Assembly: GCF_029953305.1 (NCBI RefSeq) | Contig: NZ_JASBAN010000001.1 | Location: forward strand, 372,001-436,000 | Direction: 5' to 3' | Length of the DNA stretch: 64,000 nt | Source of the DNA: Commensalibacter nepenthis | Lineage (GTDB): Bacteria > Pseudomonadota > Alphaproteobacteria > Acetobacterales > Acetobacteraceae | Shown here: piece after piece, positions 18,101 to 26,681 of the stretch | How positions within the stretch are numbered: position 1 is the first letter of the stretch | Layout: every line of letters starts with the position of its first letter | Position numbers and translations under genes: made by a program | The notes under the pieces: model-generated | What the model was told of the DNA's origin: nothing | The model's database searches: none | What the model saw: only the letters and a program-made list of their open reading frames with translations

Positions 18101-18192
18101 AAATTGAATTCTTCTATTGTATTATTCTAATAATCACTGCAAGATAAAATAACATGGCTTAATTTTACTCTTATTTGAAATATAAATTGTAA

Positions 18193-19275
18193 ATGTCTTC
18201 TATTATGCCCTCTCCAACAGAACCAACGCAACAAGAACGGTTTTACGCTTTGATTCAAAACGTGGTCATCGCCGCTGTTGGAATTCTGGCCATTTGGTTA
18301 ATTGGTGATTTGTTAATGATCGTTTTTGCGGCAACATTAACGGCCATCATTTTAAAAGGCCTTGCGTCTATTTTACGTAAACATACACACTTGCCTTATT
18401 GGATATCCTTAACGATTATTATTATCGTCATCATCAGTGCTTTTATTGCATTAATGTTAACCAGCGGGCCACAAATTAGTGAACAAATTATCAAATTAAA
18501 ACATGCCATTACAACACAAGTAGGCAGCCTTCGCGATCAATTACATACCAATCCACTAGGCAGTATTATTATGGATTATCTGCCAAACTCTGTTGGTGGA
18601 GGTGGGCATCGTCCTTCAGGTGCTTCTTTGGGATCACGTATAGCAGGTTCAATGACAGGCTTTATTACCTCTGTTTTTGGGGTTTTGGGTACTATTTTTG
18701 TAATCTTTATCGCGGGATTATATTTTGCAGCATCCCCGACCTTATATGGAAACGGATTGCTGCGTTTATTCCCAAGTCGTCAACGTCCGCAAATGCGTAA
18801 ATTATTATTAATTGGTGGACACACATTGTGGTCATGGACAGCAGGACAATCCATCGTCATGTTGGTTGTGGGAAGCTGTTCTTTTATTGGGCTGAGCATC
18901 ATTGGAATCCCATTGGCGTTGGCATTGGGTGTCGTTGCAGGCTTGGCGAATTTTATCCCTTATATTGGCGCGATTATCGGTGCGGTGCCTGCAATTTTGA
19001 TTGGATTATCCCAAGGAAGACAAGAAGCTATTTTGGTTTTGGTTCTATATTGTGTTATTCAATTTTTAGAGGGGAATGTGATTTCTCCATTAGTACAAAA
19101 CCACGCTGTACGCATGCCTCCTGGGATCACTATTCTTTCACAAACCGTCTTTGGAACGATCTTGGGGATGCCAGGATTGATTTTGGCTTCACCTTTAACG
19201 GCTGCGATTTTGGCAATTATGGATGCCAGCACGCCAAAACTTAAAGATGAAGAGAAATTACCCCCTTTGGATTAA
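18193..19275 (+). CDS. AI-2E family transporter
   Basis: Inner-membrane protein of the AI-2E exporter family (PerM/YdiK/TqsA group). About eight hydrophobic segments occur: two near the N-terminus (about 22-62), one at 74-95, and the rest after residue 155. The central soluble stretch (about 96-155) contains a Gly-rich segment (NSVGGGGHRP). The family's ALALGVVAGLANFIPYIGAIIG block (about 235-256) and VQFLEGNVISP-like segment near 290-300 are clear. The length of 360 is normal. It is downstream of the export operon by 92 bp on the same strand and could be separately transcribed. Substrates of this family are diverse and cannot be predicted from sequence. Confidence 0.9.
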   Translation: MSSIMPSPTEPTQQERFYALIQNVVIAAVGILAIWLIGDLLMIVFAATLTAIILKGLASILRKHTHLPYWISLTIIIIVIISAFIALMLTSGPQISEQIIKLKHAITTQVGSLRDQLHTNPLGSIIMDYLPNSVGGGGHRPSGASLGSRIAGSMTGFITSVFGVLGTIFVIFIAGLYFAASPTLYGNGLLRLFPSRQRPQMRKLLLIGGHTLWSWTAGQSIVMLVVGSCSFIGLSIIGIPLALALGVVAGLANFIPYIGAIIGAVPAILIGLSQGRQEAILVLVLYCVIQFLEGNVISPLVQNHAVRMPPGITILSQTVFGTILGMPGLILASPLTAAILAIMDASTPKLKDEEKLPPLD

Positions 19276-19356
19276 ACTGTTACAAAAATATTACTGAGCG
19301 CGAAAAAGAGTCCCATTTATAAAAAGAACGGTTTGAATTACTTGTTTTTGATTAGA

Positions 19357-19384
19357 TTAACTCTTTTTTACTGATTAGTATAAT
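19357..19384 (+). promoter_or_regulatory. Candidate sigma-70 promoter for the sugar permease gene
   Basis: A perfect -10 box TATAAT lies at 19379-19384, with a fair -35 box TTAACT at 19357-19362 (16-bp spacer). It is 29 bp upstream of the ATG at 19413, which also has an AAGGAAG Shine-Dalgarno. Confidence 0.45.
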
Positions 19385-19412
19385 TGCATTAAATTAGTAA
19401 AAAGGAAGTCTC

Positions 19413-20732
19413 ATGACTAATAAAAATTCTATTGAACAGCTTCCAGATGGTTATTTAAATAAAACACCAATTTTTCAATTTATCTTACTTTCTTGTTTAT
19501 TTGCCTTATGGGGCATCCCAGTTAGCCTGAATGATATTTTAATCACACAATTCAAAAGTATTTTCAATTTAAGTGATTTTGCAAGCGCTCTTGTCCAAAG
19601 TGCATTCTACGGGGGCTATTTTTTAATTGCTATTCCAGCCTCATTAATTATCAAAAAAACAAATTATAAGACAGGTATTATTATTGGGCTGGCTGTTTAT
19701 ATTATTGGCTGTTCTTTATTTTTCCCTGCTTCGACGATGGCAACCTATACAATGTTTTTGGCGGCTATCCTTGCCATGGCTTTTGGTCTGAGCTTCCTTG
19801 AAACAGCTTCTAATACCTACAGCTCTATGCTAGGACAAAAAAAATACGCCACATTGCGACTCAATATCAGTCAAAATTTTCAACCCTTTGGGGCTATTTC
19901 TGGTGTATTGATGGGAAAATATTTAATTTTTCAGGACGGCACCAGCCTTCATTCCCAAGTGCAAAATCTTTCTGGAGATGCGCTCAAAGCTTTTCAATTA
20001 GAGCATTTGCAATATACGTTAACCCCTTATAAATATATTATTATTCTTCTTGCTGTTGTTTTACTGTTATTTATTTTAACATCCTATCCAAATTGTAAAC
20101 CAACCAACACTGCAAATCATAAAGTCGAAAAAGCCTCTTTTGGGGAAACAGTTTCGTATTTAATCAAAAATACCAGCTTCAGAAACGGTATTATCGCACA
20201 ATTTGTTTATGTTGGCATGCAAACTGCGGTATGGTCATTTACCATTCGATTGGCTTTGGCATTGGGGGCTCACAATGAAAGAGAAGCTGCCAATTTTATG
20301 CTATACAGCTTTATTTGTTTTTTCATTGGTAAATTCATAGCCAATGTCTTTATGACCCGTTTTAACCCTAAATTAGTCCTCTTTATTTACTCTATCATTG
20401 GAACAATATTACTGCTCTATGTGTCTTTTGCCAGTGACTTTTCCGCGATTTATGCAGCCATCTTAACCAGCGTGCTAATGGGGCCTTGTTGGCCAACGAT
20501 TTTCGCTAATAATTTAGAGGTCGTTGATAAAAAATACGTTGAAATCGCCGGTGCTATTACTGTCATGTCTATTGTTGGTGGTGCGGTTGTCCCTGCAATC
20601 CAAGGATTTGTATCCGATCATTTACATTCTATGCAACATGCCTTTACTGTATCCGCTATATGTTTTGCAATTGTTGGGCTTCATTTCCTTAGAGAATATC
20701 TAAAAAAAGATAATTCCCCTACTGTTGTTTAA
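19413..20732 (+). CDS. fucP: FucP-type sugar:proton symporter (MFS)
   Basis: Twelve-helix major facilitator of the fucose/glucose-galactose permease family. It resembles E. coli FucP closely at the N-terminus: LNDILITQF carries the key Asp of helix 1 (about residue 41), AFYGGYF follows near 64, and FLETASN near 130 carries the conserved Glu. Both acidic residues are central to proton coupling in FucP. The length of 439 matches. The ATG follows a good AAGGAAG. No fucose catabolic genes adjoin it, although an aldo/keto reductase follows, so the sugar could be fucose, glucose or galactose. A hairpin lies just after the stop codon. Confidence 0.85.
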   Translation: MTNKNSIEQLPDGYLNKTPIFQFILLSCLFALWGIPVSLNDILITQFKSIFNLSDFASALVQSAFYGGYFLIAIPASLIIKKTNYKTGIIIGLAVYIIGCSLFFPASTMATYTMFLAAILAMAFGLSFLETASNTYSSMLGQKKYATLRLNISQNFQPFGAISGVLMGKYLIFQDGTSLHSQVQNLSGDALKAFQLEHLQYTLTPYKYIIILLAVVLLLFILTSYPNCKPTNTANHKVEKASFGETVSYLIKNTSFRNGIIAQFVYVGMQTAVWSFTIRLALALGAHNEREAANFMLYSFICFFIGKFIANVFMTRFNPKLVLFIYSIIGTILLLYVSFASDFSAIYAAILTSVLMGPCWPTIFANNLEVVDKKYVEIAGAITVMSIVGGAVVPAIQGFVSDHLHSMQHAFTVSAICFAIVGLHFLREYLKKDNSPTVV

Positions 20733-20740
20733 CGATACTA

Positions 20741-20774
20741 CCATTCCTTTATTAATTATTTATTAAAGGAATGG
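20741..20774 (+). terminator. Hairpin after the sugar permease gene
   Basis: An 11-bp stem, CCATTCCTTTA (20741-20751) with TAAAGGAATGG (20764-20774), encloses a 12-nt loop 9 bp after the fucP stop. There is no clear T-tract downstream on the + strand, so it may be an imperfect terminator or an mRNA-stabilising hairpin. Confidence 0.5.
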
Positions 20775-21008
20775 GTAATTGTTCAAAAACCTTTCCATAT
20801 TGGGGTTGCATTCAATCCCATTTATCATTAGCATCATTATATCGACTGTTACTTTATAACGTGATGTCAGGGATACAACATTGTTCCTTTAACAATAATT
20901 TATCTCAATTGAATGATTCTATCGATCGAACCCTATATCATAGAACATATTCACGACTTATTTTTAAATAATCGCCTAATTATTATATTGATAGTGTAAG
21001 GAGATTTC

Positions 21009-22010
21009 ATGTCAAGTAATTCAAAAGATACTGTTACAATCAAGGGAATAGACCAACCTATATTACGCATTGCCCTTGGAACTTGGGCAATTGGCGGGTG
21101 GATGTGGGGAGGTCCCGATGATGACAATGCTATTAAAACCATTCACAAAGCCATTGATAATGGGATCAATATGATCGATACAGCCCCGGTCTATGGGTTT
21201 GGGCATTCAGAAGAAGTGGTTGGAAAAGCCTTACAAGGAAAAAGAGACAAGGTTGTCATTGCAACCAAGGTCGCCCTGAATTGGACAGATGATAAACAAA
21301 AAGTCTTTCGTGACACTAGACCTGAACATATCCGCCAAGAAATTGAAGAATCTTTGAAGCGATTAAAAACAGATTACATTGATTTATATCAAATCCATTG
21401 GCCTGATGATAAAACCCCTATTGAACAAACCGCGATTGAATTAAATAAATTACATAAAGAAGGCAAAATCAAAGCCATTGGGGTCAGTAATTTTTCTGTC
21501 CAACAAATGGAAGATATTTGTAAATATACAGAATTATCCTCTATCCAGCCGCCTTATAATTTGTTTGAAAGAGAAATTGAAAAAGATATTCTCCCCTACG
21601 CTGAAAAACATAATCTGGCGGCGCTTTGCTATGGTCCTTTATGTCGTGGCTTATTAAGTGGTAAAATGACCAAAGATCGCATATTTAACGGCGATGATCT
21701 GCGTAAATCCGATCCTAAATTCTCGGCTGAACATTTCGAAAACTATCTGGCCGCGACCAATGAGCTAAAGGCTTTTGCTAAAGATAATTACGATAAATCA
21801 TTGCTAGTCTTGGCTATTCGTTGGGTTTTAGATCAATATCAAGGTAATATCCCATTATGGGGAGCCAGAAAGCCAGAGCAAATTGAGGGTGTTCGAGATG
21901 CTTTGGGCTGGTCTCTGTCTAAACAAGATTTAGAAACAATCAATGATATCTTAACTAAACATATCAAAGAACCAATTTCACCAGAATTTATGGCTCCTCC
22001 TAGCCGCTAA
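21009..22010 (+). CDS. Aldo/keto reductase
   Basis: NADPH-dependent (beta/alpha)8-barrel oxidoreductase. The catalytic tetrad is visible: Asp in NMIDTAPVYGFG with the following Tyr (about 55-62), Lys in VIATKVALN (about 84), and His in LYQIHWPDD (about 126). The cofactor-binding end has LWGARKPEQIEGV near 284. The ATG at 21009 follows TAAGGAG at about 20997-21003. A strong terminator follows. The 333-residue length and the sequence KRLKTDYIDLYQIHWPD fit the AKR11/YhdN-like group. It may act on sugar-derived carbonyls; proximity to the sugar permease is suggestive only. Confidence 0.92.
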   Translation: MSSNSKDTVTIKGIDQPILRIALGTWAIGGWMWGGPDDDNAIKTIHKAIDNGINMIDTAPVYGFGHSEEVVGKALQGKRDKVVIATKVALNWTDDKQKVFRDTRPEHIRQEIEESLKRLKTDYIDLYQIHWPDDKTPIEQTAIELNKLHKEGKIKAIGVSNFSVQQMEDICKYTELSSIQPPYNLFEREIEKDILPYAEKHNLAALCYGPLCRGLLSGKMTKDRIFNGDDLRKSDPKFSAEHFENYLAATNELKAFAKDNYDKSLLVLAIRWVLDQYQGNIPLWGARKPEQIEGVRDALGWSLSKQDLETINDILTKHIKEPISPEFMAPPSR

Positions 22011-22019
22011 TCAGTTTTT

Positions 22020-22048
22020 ATCCCTTTTATCATATGGATAAAAGGGAT
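22020..22048. terminator. Bidirectional terminator between aldo/keto reductase and SMR genes
   Basis: A perfect 12-bp stem, ATCCCTTTTATC (22020-22031) and GATAAAAGGGAT (22037-22048), has a 5-nt loop. Short T-rich flanks occur on both strands. It lies between converging stop codons at 22010 and 22058. Confidence 0.75.
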
Positions 22049-22057
22049 TTAAATAGT

Positions 22058-22387
22058 TTATGTGTGATGGCTTATATTTCCAAGATTAACAATAACAACG
22101 CCTGTCACGATAAAAACGATGCCAATAATGGAAGTAAGCGATAAATTTTGCTTATAAACAAACCAAGCAAGTAAACAAATGCCTACTGTTCCTATGCCGG
22201 ACCAAATCGCATAGGCAATTCCAACAGAAATTTCACGTAAAGCCATTGACAAAAAGTAAAAAGAAACACCATATCCTATTAAAGATAACAATGTAAAAAC
22301 CCAATTCGTAAAGCCCTCAGATGCTTTTAAACTGCTGGTTGCGCATATCTCTAAGAGGATTGCAATTACTAAATATATATAAGACAT
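22058..22387 (-). CDS. SMR family multidrug efflux protein (EmrE/SugE type)
   Basis: Four-helix inner-membrane antiporter of the small multidrug resistance family, 109 residues. The essential acidic residue of helix 1 is in LVIAILLEICATSSLKASEGF (E13). Helices 2-4 follow with YAIWSGIGTVGICLL (about 60-74), the family signature with the conserved Trp-Ser-Gly, and TGVVIVNLG at the end. The motif set is closer to EmrE than to SugE. Such proteins work as dimers and export cationic compounds. It is divergent from the small membrane protein at 22452 and convergent with the aldo/keto reductase. Confidence 0.92.
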   Translation of the reverse strand: MSYIYLVIAILLEICATSSLKASEGFTNWVFTLLSLIGYGVSFYFLSMALREISVGIAYAIWSGIGTVGICLLAWFVYKQNLSLTSIIGIVFIVTGVVIVNLGNISHHT

Positions 22388-22451
22388 TCATTTTCTAACA
22401 AATATTAAGTATAATATAAACACCAACATACTACAAAAAGGAGTAATCATA

Positions 22452-22607
22452 ATGGGTATATACGGAACAATGATGATATTAACAATTATTGCTTTTTCAT
22501 TATTTCAGTTTTTTCTTAAAATTATTGGATCGACACAAAAAGAGAACGCTCATAAATCATTAGAAGAAGCTATTCAAAGAGACACAGATGAATTCAATCG
22601 ATCTTAA
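22452..22607 (+). CDS. 51-residue membrane-anchored protein
   Basis: A short gene with good translation signals: AAGGAG at about 22438-22443, 8 nt before the ATG at 22452. The peptide starts MGIYGTMMILTIIAF and has one hydrophobic helix (about residues 6-24), then a charged, helical tail rich in Glu, Lys and Asp (KENAHKSLEEAIQRDTDEF). I do not recognise a family. Its stop codon (22605-22607) overlaps, on the opposite strand, the stop codon of the POTRA protein gene that ends at 22604. The strong Shine-Dalgarno and the sensible one-helix topology argue that it is real. Function unknown. Confidence 0.6.
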   Translation: MGIYGTMMILTIIAFSLFQFFLKIIGSTQKENAHKSLEEAIQRDTDEFNRS

Positions 22608-23062
22608 TTTGCTTTAACCGCAGGCTGTTGCTCATGAATATCGAATTGAATTTGTGTTGAATTAAGCGCTTTTTTCTCTAAAATTGGGGTGATCGTTATT
22701 TTGATATTTTTGGTCTTGTAAAGTTGTGCAATTTTTACCATTGAATTCGTAATGATCTCTGCATTAGCAACATTCCCTACTTTTAATGGGATCACTTTTT
22801 GTAATGCTTGTGATGTAAATGCTGTATTTCCGGTAAAGCTAATTTTTTTGATGGTTGCTTGAGAAACATATTCCTCTTGAGTGTCTGAAGCGGGATTTTC
22901 TTGTGTATTTTGTTGAGTTTTACCTTGGGATATTTCACTTACAGAATGCGTATTCATGGGTTTTGCATGCACAATAAGAGCTGTAAAAAATCCACAGAGC
23001 AGCATCATAGAAAAAAGATATTTTTTGTTTACCACAATTATTCTCATTTGTTTTTCAACCAT
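22604..23062 (-). CDS. Secreted single-POTRA-domain protein
   Basis: The 152-residue protein has an N-terminal signal peptide (hydrophobic stretch LFSMMLLCGFFTALIVHA, about 16-33, probable cleavage after HAKP-region Ala). A Gln/Thr/Ser-rich linker follows. Then comes one POTRA-like domain (about 70-148): IKKISFTGNTAFTSQAL, a Gly-Asn turn, IITNSMVKIAQLYKTKNI and a closing IQFDIHEQ. POTRA domains normally occur in series ahead of an outer-membrane barrel (BamA, TpsB); here no barrel follows. It may be a periplasmic partner of a barrel encoded elsewhere, or the stub of a TpsB-type gene. The ATGs at 23062 and 23047 are both possible starts. It is leftward and precedes nothing obviously related. 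Confidence 0.7.
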   Translation of the reverse strand: MVEKQMRIIVVNKKYLFSMMLLCGFFTALIVHAKPMNTHSVSEISQGKTQQNTQENPASDTQEEYVSQATIKKISFTGNTAFTSQALQKVIPLKVGNVANAEIITNSMVKIAQLYKTKNIKITITPILEKKALNSTQIQFDIHEQQPAVKAN

Positions 23063-23120
23063 AAAGTTCGCATTCTAAATAAATTTGACTTTAAATTGCA
23101 ATAATTTTCTATCAATATTC

Positions 23121-24125
23121 CTAAACCCACCCTTTAATTTCTTGGTCAATCAGATTTTTTAACAGAGTAATTGCCAAAGGATGGTCATTTATACAAGGAA
23201 TATAGGTAAATTCTTTCCCTCCATTGGACAAGAAAAGCGTTCGATACTCATAATCGATTTCCTCTCTGGTTTCCAAACAGTCCGCCATAAATCCAGGGGC
23301 GACGACAGCAATATTTTGGATGCCCTGCTTGGTATATTCTGTAATAACATCGGCAATATTAGGTCCTAACCATTTATCTGGTCCGAAACGAGATTGAAAA
23401 ACCAACGGCATTTCTTGTTCGGTTTTACCCAAGACAGCACGTAAAGCAGCTGCTGTTCTCTGACATTCCCGTTCATAAGGGTCTCCTGCTTTCACATAAC
23501 GAAGTGGCAAACCGTGAAAAGACAATAAAATACGTTCGGGTTGCACAGCCAGTAATTGCAATTGCTCTTGGATCGTATGTTGTAACGCCTTGATATAATC
23601 AGGATGATCGGCAAAAGAAAATAATGTACGTATAGCAGGTTGTTGGCGATAGCCCATCAAGGTGCGAAACACTTCATCATTTACGGTTGCCGTTGTCGTT
23701 GCACTATATTGTGGATATAAAGGCAAGACAAAAATATGATTACAATCTTGATCTTTTAAAAAATTAAGTTTCTTTTTAATCGATGGATTGCCATAACGCA
23801 TCGCCCATTCAATGCAAATATGTTGTTGTGTGAACTCGAGCTCCAAAGTCTCGGCTTGATTTTGTGTAACCACCGCCAATGGGCTTTTATTTTTGGTTTT
23901 ATCCCATATTTTTTTATAGGAATGCCCCAAACGACGTGGGCGAAATGTTAAAACAAACCCTTGTAAGATCGGCTGCCATAACCAAGACGATAGCTCAATC
24001 ACACGTTTATCCGACAGAAACTCGGACAAATATCGACGAATAGACCAATAATCCGTTCCCTCTGGCGTTCCCAAATTCACCAATAATACACCTATCTTGG
24101 GACGATTATTCTGATTATTATTCAT
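23121..24125 (-). CDS. hemH: Ferrochelatase
   Basis: Terminal haem biosynthesis enzyme that inserts Fe2+ into protoporphyrin IX, peripheral to the inner membrane. The N-terminal signature IGVLLVNLGTPEGTD (11-25) and catalytic H204 in LLSFHGLP (200-207) are present, as is the DPYERECQRTA segment just after. The conserved Glu-containing C-terminal part (YIPCINDHP) is near 310. The 334 residues are the normal bacterial size. It is located 9 bp downstream of mutY on the same strand and is probably co-transcribed with it. Confidence 0.96.
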   Translation of the reverse strand: MNNNQNNRPKIGVLLVNLGTPEGTDYWSIRRYLSEFLSDKRVIELSSWLWQPILQGFVLTFRPRRLGHSYKKIWDKTKNKSPLAVVTQNQAETLELEFTQQHICIEWAMRYGNPSIKKKLNFLKDQDCNHIFVLPLYPQYSATTTATVNDEVFRTLMGYRQQPAIRTLFSFADHPDYIKALQHTIQEQLQLLAVQPERILLSFHGLPLRYVKAGDPYERECQRTAAALRAVLGKTEQEMPLVFQSRFGPDKWLGPNIADVITEYTKQGIQNIAVVAPGFMADCLETREEIDYEYRTLFLSNGGKEFTYIPCINDHPLAITLLKNLIDQEIKGWV

Positions 24126-24134
24126 GATATTTTC

Positions 24135-25217
24135 CTATTTTAAATCTTCGGATGATATTGTGGTCATATAGGCAATCATTTTTTTCATTAAAGATGAACA
24201 AGGATATTGGCTCAACTTATTCAAATCAATCCATATATTGTCCTGTGTTTTCTCAAGCAACTTTAAATTATTCTCTAGTTTAAACAACTTAACTTTTAAA
24301 GTAAAATGTGTAAAGACATGCTTTATCTGTCCACTTTCTTTAAAATTTCCATGACAACCAATTTCATTAAGTGCTTGTTCTAAAGACGTAAATTGCTCTG
24401 ACCATAATGTGCTAGGCAATTCCATTGTTCCAGCCAACACACCTTTTTCTGGACGTTTACACAGTAAAATTTGACCTTTTTCATTTTGGATAAACAGAGA
24501 AATACCATATTTCGTCGGTTTCGCCGTTTTCTTTTGACGTATTGGTAAAATATCAGCAATATTCTCCTGACATGCTTTGCAAACTTCTGATAAAGGGCAA
24601 ATTAAGCATAATGGATGTTTAGGCTTGCAGATTGTTGCGCCAATATCAAACAAAGCCTGTGCAAAATCCCCTGCTCTTACTTGCGCCTCTTGCCCTGCAT
24701 TCAGTATTTTTGCAAGGCTCATTAATGTTGGTTTAACCGCTGGCAAAGGCTCTTGGATTGCAAATAATCGTGCCGTTACACGCTCTACATTCCCATCCAC
24801 CGCGACATAAGGTTGGTTATACCCAATGGATAAAATTGCCGATGCTGTATAATCGCCAATCCCTGGTAATGCTTTTAATGCGTGATAATCATTGGGGATC
24901 ATCCCGCCTTGTTGTGCGATTTCTTGGGCACAACGGTGAAGGTTACGAGCCCGGCTGTAATATCCCAATCCCGTCCACATCGCCATTACTTTTTCCAATG
25001 ATGCCTCTGCCAGATCATTAAGCGTTGGAAAATTTTCAATAAACTTGTTAAAGTATGGAATAACTGTTGCAACTTGGGTTTGTTGCAGCATAATCTCGCT
25101 AAGCAATACGTAATAAGGATTAGGTATTGTGCCTGTTTTTGCTCGCCATGGCAAAATGCGTTGATGACGATCATACCAACGTAAAATCAAAGTGGCATAT
25201 GGAATTTGAGTCGACAT
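24135..25217 (-). CDS. mutY: A/G-specific adenine DNA glycosylase (MutY)
   Basis: Base-excision repair glycosylase that removes adenine opposite 8-oxoguanine. It has catalytic E41 (LLSEIMLQQTQV), a helix-hairpin-helix LPGIGDYTASAIL (117-129), catalytic D141 (VDGNVERVTAR) and the 4Fe-4S ligands C197, C204, C207 and C213 (C-x6-C-x2-C-x5-C). The C-terminal NUDIX-like 8-oxoG recognition domain spans about 235-345. The ATG at 25217 is only 6 bp from the divergent dciA ATG at 25224. That leaves no room for separate promoters between them, so each promoter must overlap the other gene. Confidence 0.96.
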   Translation of the reverse strand: MSTQIPYATLILRWYDRHQRILPWRAKTGTIPNPYYVLLSEIMLQQTQVATVIPYFNKFIENFPTLNDLAEASLEKVMAMWTGLGYYSRARNLHRCAQEIAQQGGMIPNDYHALKALPGIGDYTASAILSIGYNQPYVAVDGNVERVTARLFAIQEPLPAVKPTLMSLAKILNAGQEAQVRAGDFAQALFDIGATICKPKHPLCLICPLSEVCKACQENIADILPIRQKKTAKPTKYGISLFIQNEKGQILLCKRPEKGVLAGTMELPSTLWSEQFTSLEQALNEIGCHGNFKESGQIKHVFTHFTLKVKLFKLENNLKLLEKTQDNIWIDLNKLSQYPCSSLMKKMIAYMTTISSEDLK

Positions 25218-25223
25218 ATATCA

Positions 25224-25745
25224 ATGGTGCCTTTAAACATGGATGAACAAAATAGTGACAATGATGCATATTATAGTGCAGACTATCCTGTAAATAAAAC
25301 AGCAAAACGTAATCATGATATGTATCAAATTGCTGGCTCTATTCAAAAGGTCACGCGCCCTATTTTCAAACAAAAAACACTGTCAACTATTCAATTAATC
25401 ACAGATTGGAACGATATTATCGGTCATCATTATGGAAACCTTACATTTCCCTATCGGCTTGTCAATGGCACGTTAACGATCGCTTGTTCCAGCACAACCG
25501 CTGCTGAAATGCACTATATCAGCAATAACATCATGCAAAAGATAAATATTTATTGTGGCAAACCCATTGTCACCACAATCAAATTTTTATCAAACAGAAA
25601 CGCACTGGCTTCATTATCCAAAAAACCGATTTTACCTATTCGTCCGCCCGCCCCTATTAAAATAGATAATTTTCCCCACAGCCCCCTGCAAGAGGCTTTG
25701 GCGAGATTAGGTGGACATTTACAATCTAAACACAGAGGAAAATAA
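25224..25745 (+). CDS. dciA: DciA-like (DUF721) protein
   Basis: Protein of the DUF721 family. DciA members help load or activate the replicative helicase DnaB in bacteria lacking DnaC/DnaI loaders. The domain covers about residues 50-125 of the product: LITDWNDIIGHHYGNLTFPYRL, then GTLTIACSSTTAAEMHYISNNI and the closing IVTTIKFL. The C-terminal tail is basic and proline-rich. The frame opens with a TTG at 25206, which would overlap mutY by 12 bp; the ATGs at 25224 and 25239 are more credible, and the longer ATG form is given. The gene precedes the phosphate acyltransferase gene by 5 bp, suggesting co-transcription. Confidence 0.8.
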   Translation: MVPLNMDEQNSDNDAYYSADYPVNKTAKRNHDMYQIAGSIQKVTRPIFKQKTLSTIQLITDWNDIIGHHYGNLTFPYRLVNGTLTIACSSTTAAEMHYISNNIMQKINIYCGKPIVTTIKFLSNRNALASLSKKPILPIRPPAPIKIDNFPHSPLQEALARLGGHLQSKHRGK

Positions 25746-25750
25746 TCATT

Positions 25751-26671
25751 ATGTTTGCACATCATCAAAAATTAATTGAAAAAGCAAAAGATAAAGAAGC
25801 CCCCAAATGTGCTGTCTGTTATCCATGCGAACATACTGCCATTGAATCAGGCATAGAAGCACACAAGCTCGGGCTGTTAAATCCTATTTTTGTAGGACCA
25901 ACAGATGAAATCAAAGCCATTGCTGCCAAACATAATATTTCTTTGGATGGGTATGAAATTGTTGATGCAAAAAGCGAAGCCGCAGCAGCGACAGCCAGTG
26001 TGCAATTAATCCGTGAAGGCAAAGCGCAACTCTTAATGAAAGGCAGCCTTCACACTGATGTCATGCTAAAGGCCGTCGTGAATAAAGAAAATGGCTTAAG
26101 AACAGGCAAACGCATTACTCATGCCTTTTTAATGGATGGTTTAAACTGGGAAACACCTTATATTATTTCAGATGCTGCGATTAATATTGCACCCGATTTA
26201 ACCACCAAAATGCATATTATCCAAAATGCCATCGATTTACATCATGCCTTGGGTTATGGCGTGCCACGTGTAGCGATTTTATCCGCTGTTGAAATGGTTA
26301 ATCCTGATATTCCATCAACCCTAGAAGCAGCAGCCTTGTGTAAAATGGCAGATCGTGGGCAGATCACTAATGGCATTTTAGATGGTCCATTAGCCTTAGA
26401 TAATGCCGTCAGCTTAAAAGCAGCTCAAATGAAAAAACTGGATACACCAGTCACAGGCAAAGCACAAATCCTAATCCCACCCGATTTGATCTCTGGCAAT
26501 ATTTTATTCAAAGCATTATGCTTTATTGGCGATCAACCTGCCCATGCGGACAGTGCTGGTATCGTTTTAGGTGCCAAAGCCCCAATTATTTTAACCAGCC
26601 GTGCCAGTGGTCTGGATAGTCGATTGGTTTCTTGTGCAATGGCGAAATTAACTTATTATCACAGTGTATAA
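25751..26671 (+). CDS. Phosphate acetyl/butyryltransferase family protein
   Basis: Cytoplasmic enzyme of the PTA/PTB family, exchanging an acyl group between CoA and phosphate. The single catalytic domain (306 residues) has the N-terminal Rossmann-like part with IFVGPTDEIKAIA (about 40-52). The phosphate/CoA-binding block is LMKGSLHTDVML (about 96-107), and GADPAHADSAGIVLG-like FIGDQPAHADSAGIVLGAKAPI sits near 257-278. It lacks the N-terminal DRTGG-type extension of long Pta enzymes. The ATG follows GAGGAAAA. No acetate kinase gene is adjacent. In acetic acid bacteria such enzymes serve acetyl-phosphate or acetate metabolism; whether acetyl- or butyryl-CoA is preferred cannot be read off. Confidence 0.85.
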   Translation: MFAHHQKLIEKAKDKEAPKCAVCYPCEHTAIESGIEAHKLGLLNPIFVGPTDEIKAIAAKHNISLDGYEIVDAKSEAAAATASVQLIREGKAQLLMKGSLHTDVMLKAVVNKENGLRTGKRITHAFLMDGLNWETPYIISDAAINIAPDLTTKMHIIQNAIDLHHALGYGVPRVAILSAVEMVNPDIPSTLEAAALCKMADRGQITNGILDGPLALDNAVSLKAAQMKKLDTPVTGKAQILIPPDLISGNILFKALCFIGDQPAHADSAGIVLGAKAPIILTSRASGLDSRLVSCAMAKLTYYHSV

Positions 26672-26681
26672 AAGAAGGCAA

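Noticed and set aside
18828-19244. 138-codon rightward open frame rich in Cys, His and Phe
   Set aside because: It is a shadow frame inside the AI-2E transporter gene, with no ribosome-binding site and an unnatural composition.
20771-20971. 66-codon open frame after the sugar permease gene
   Set aside because: It begins inside the hairpin at 20741-20774, lacks a Shine-Dalgarno and has no protein-like pattern.
25206-25223. TTG start for dciA at 25206
   Set aside because: It would overlap the divergent mutY coding region and add residues with no family match; downstream ATGs are more credible.
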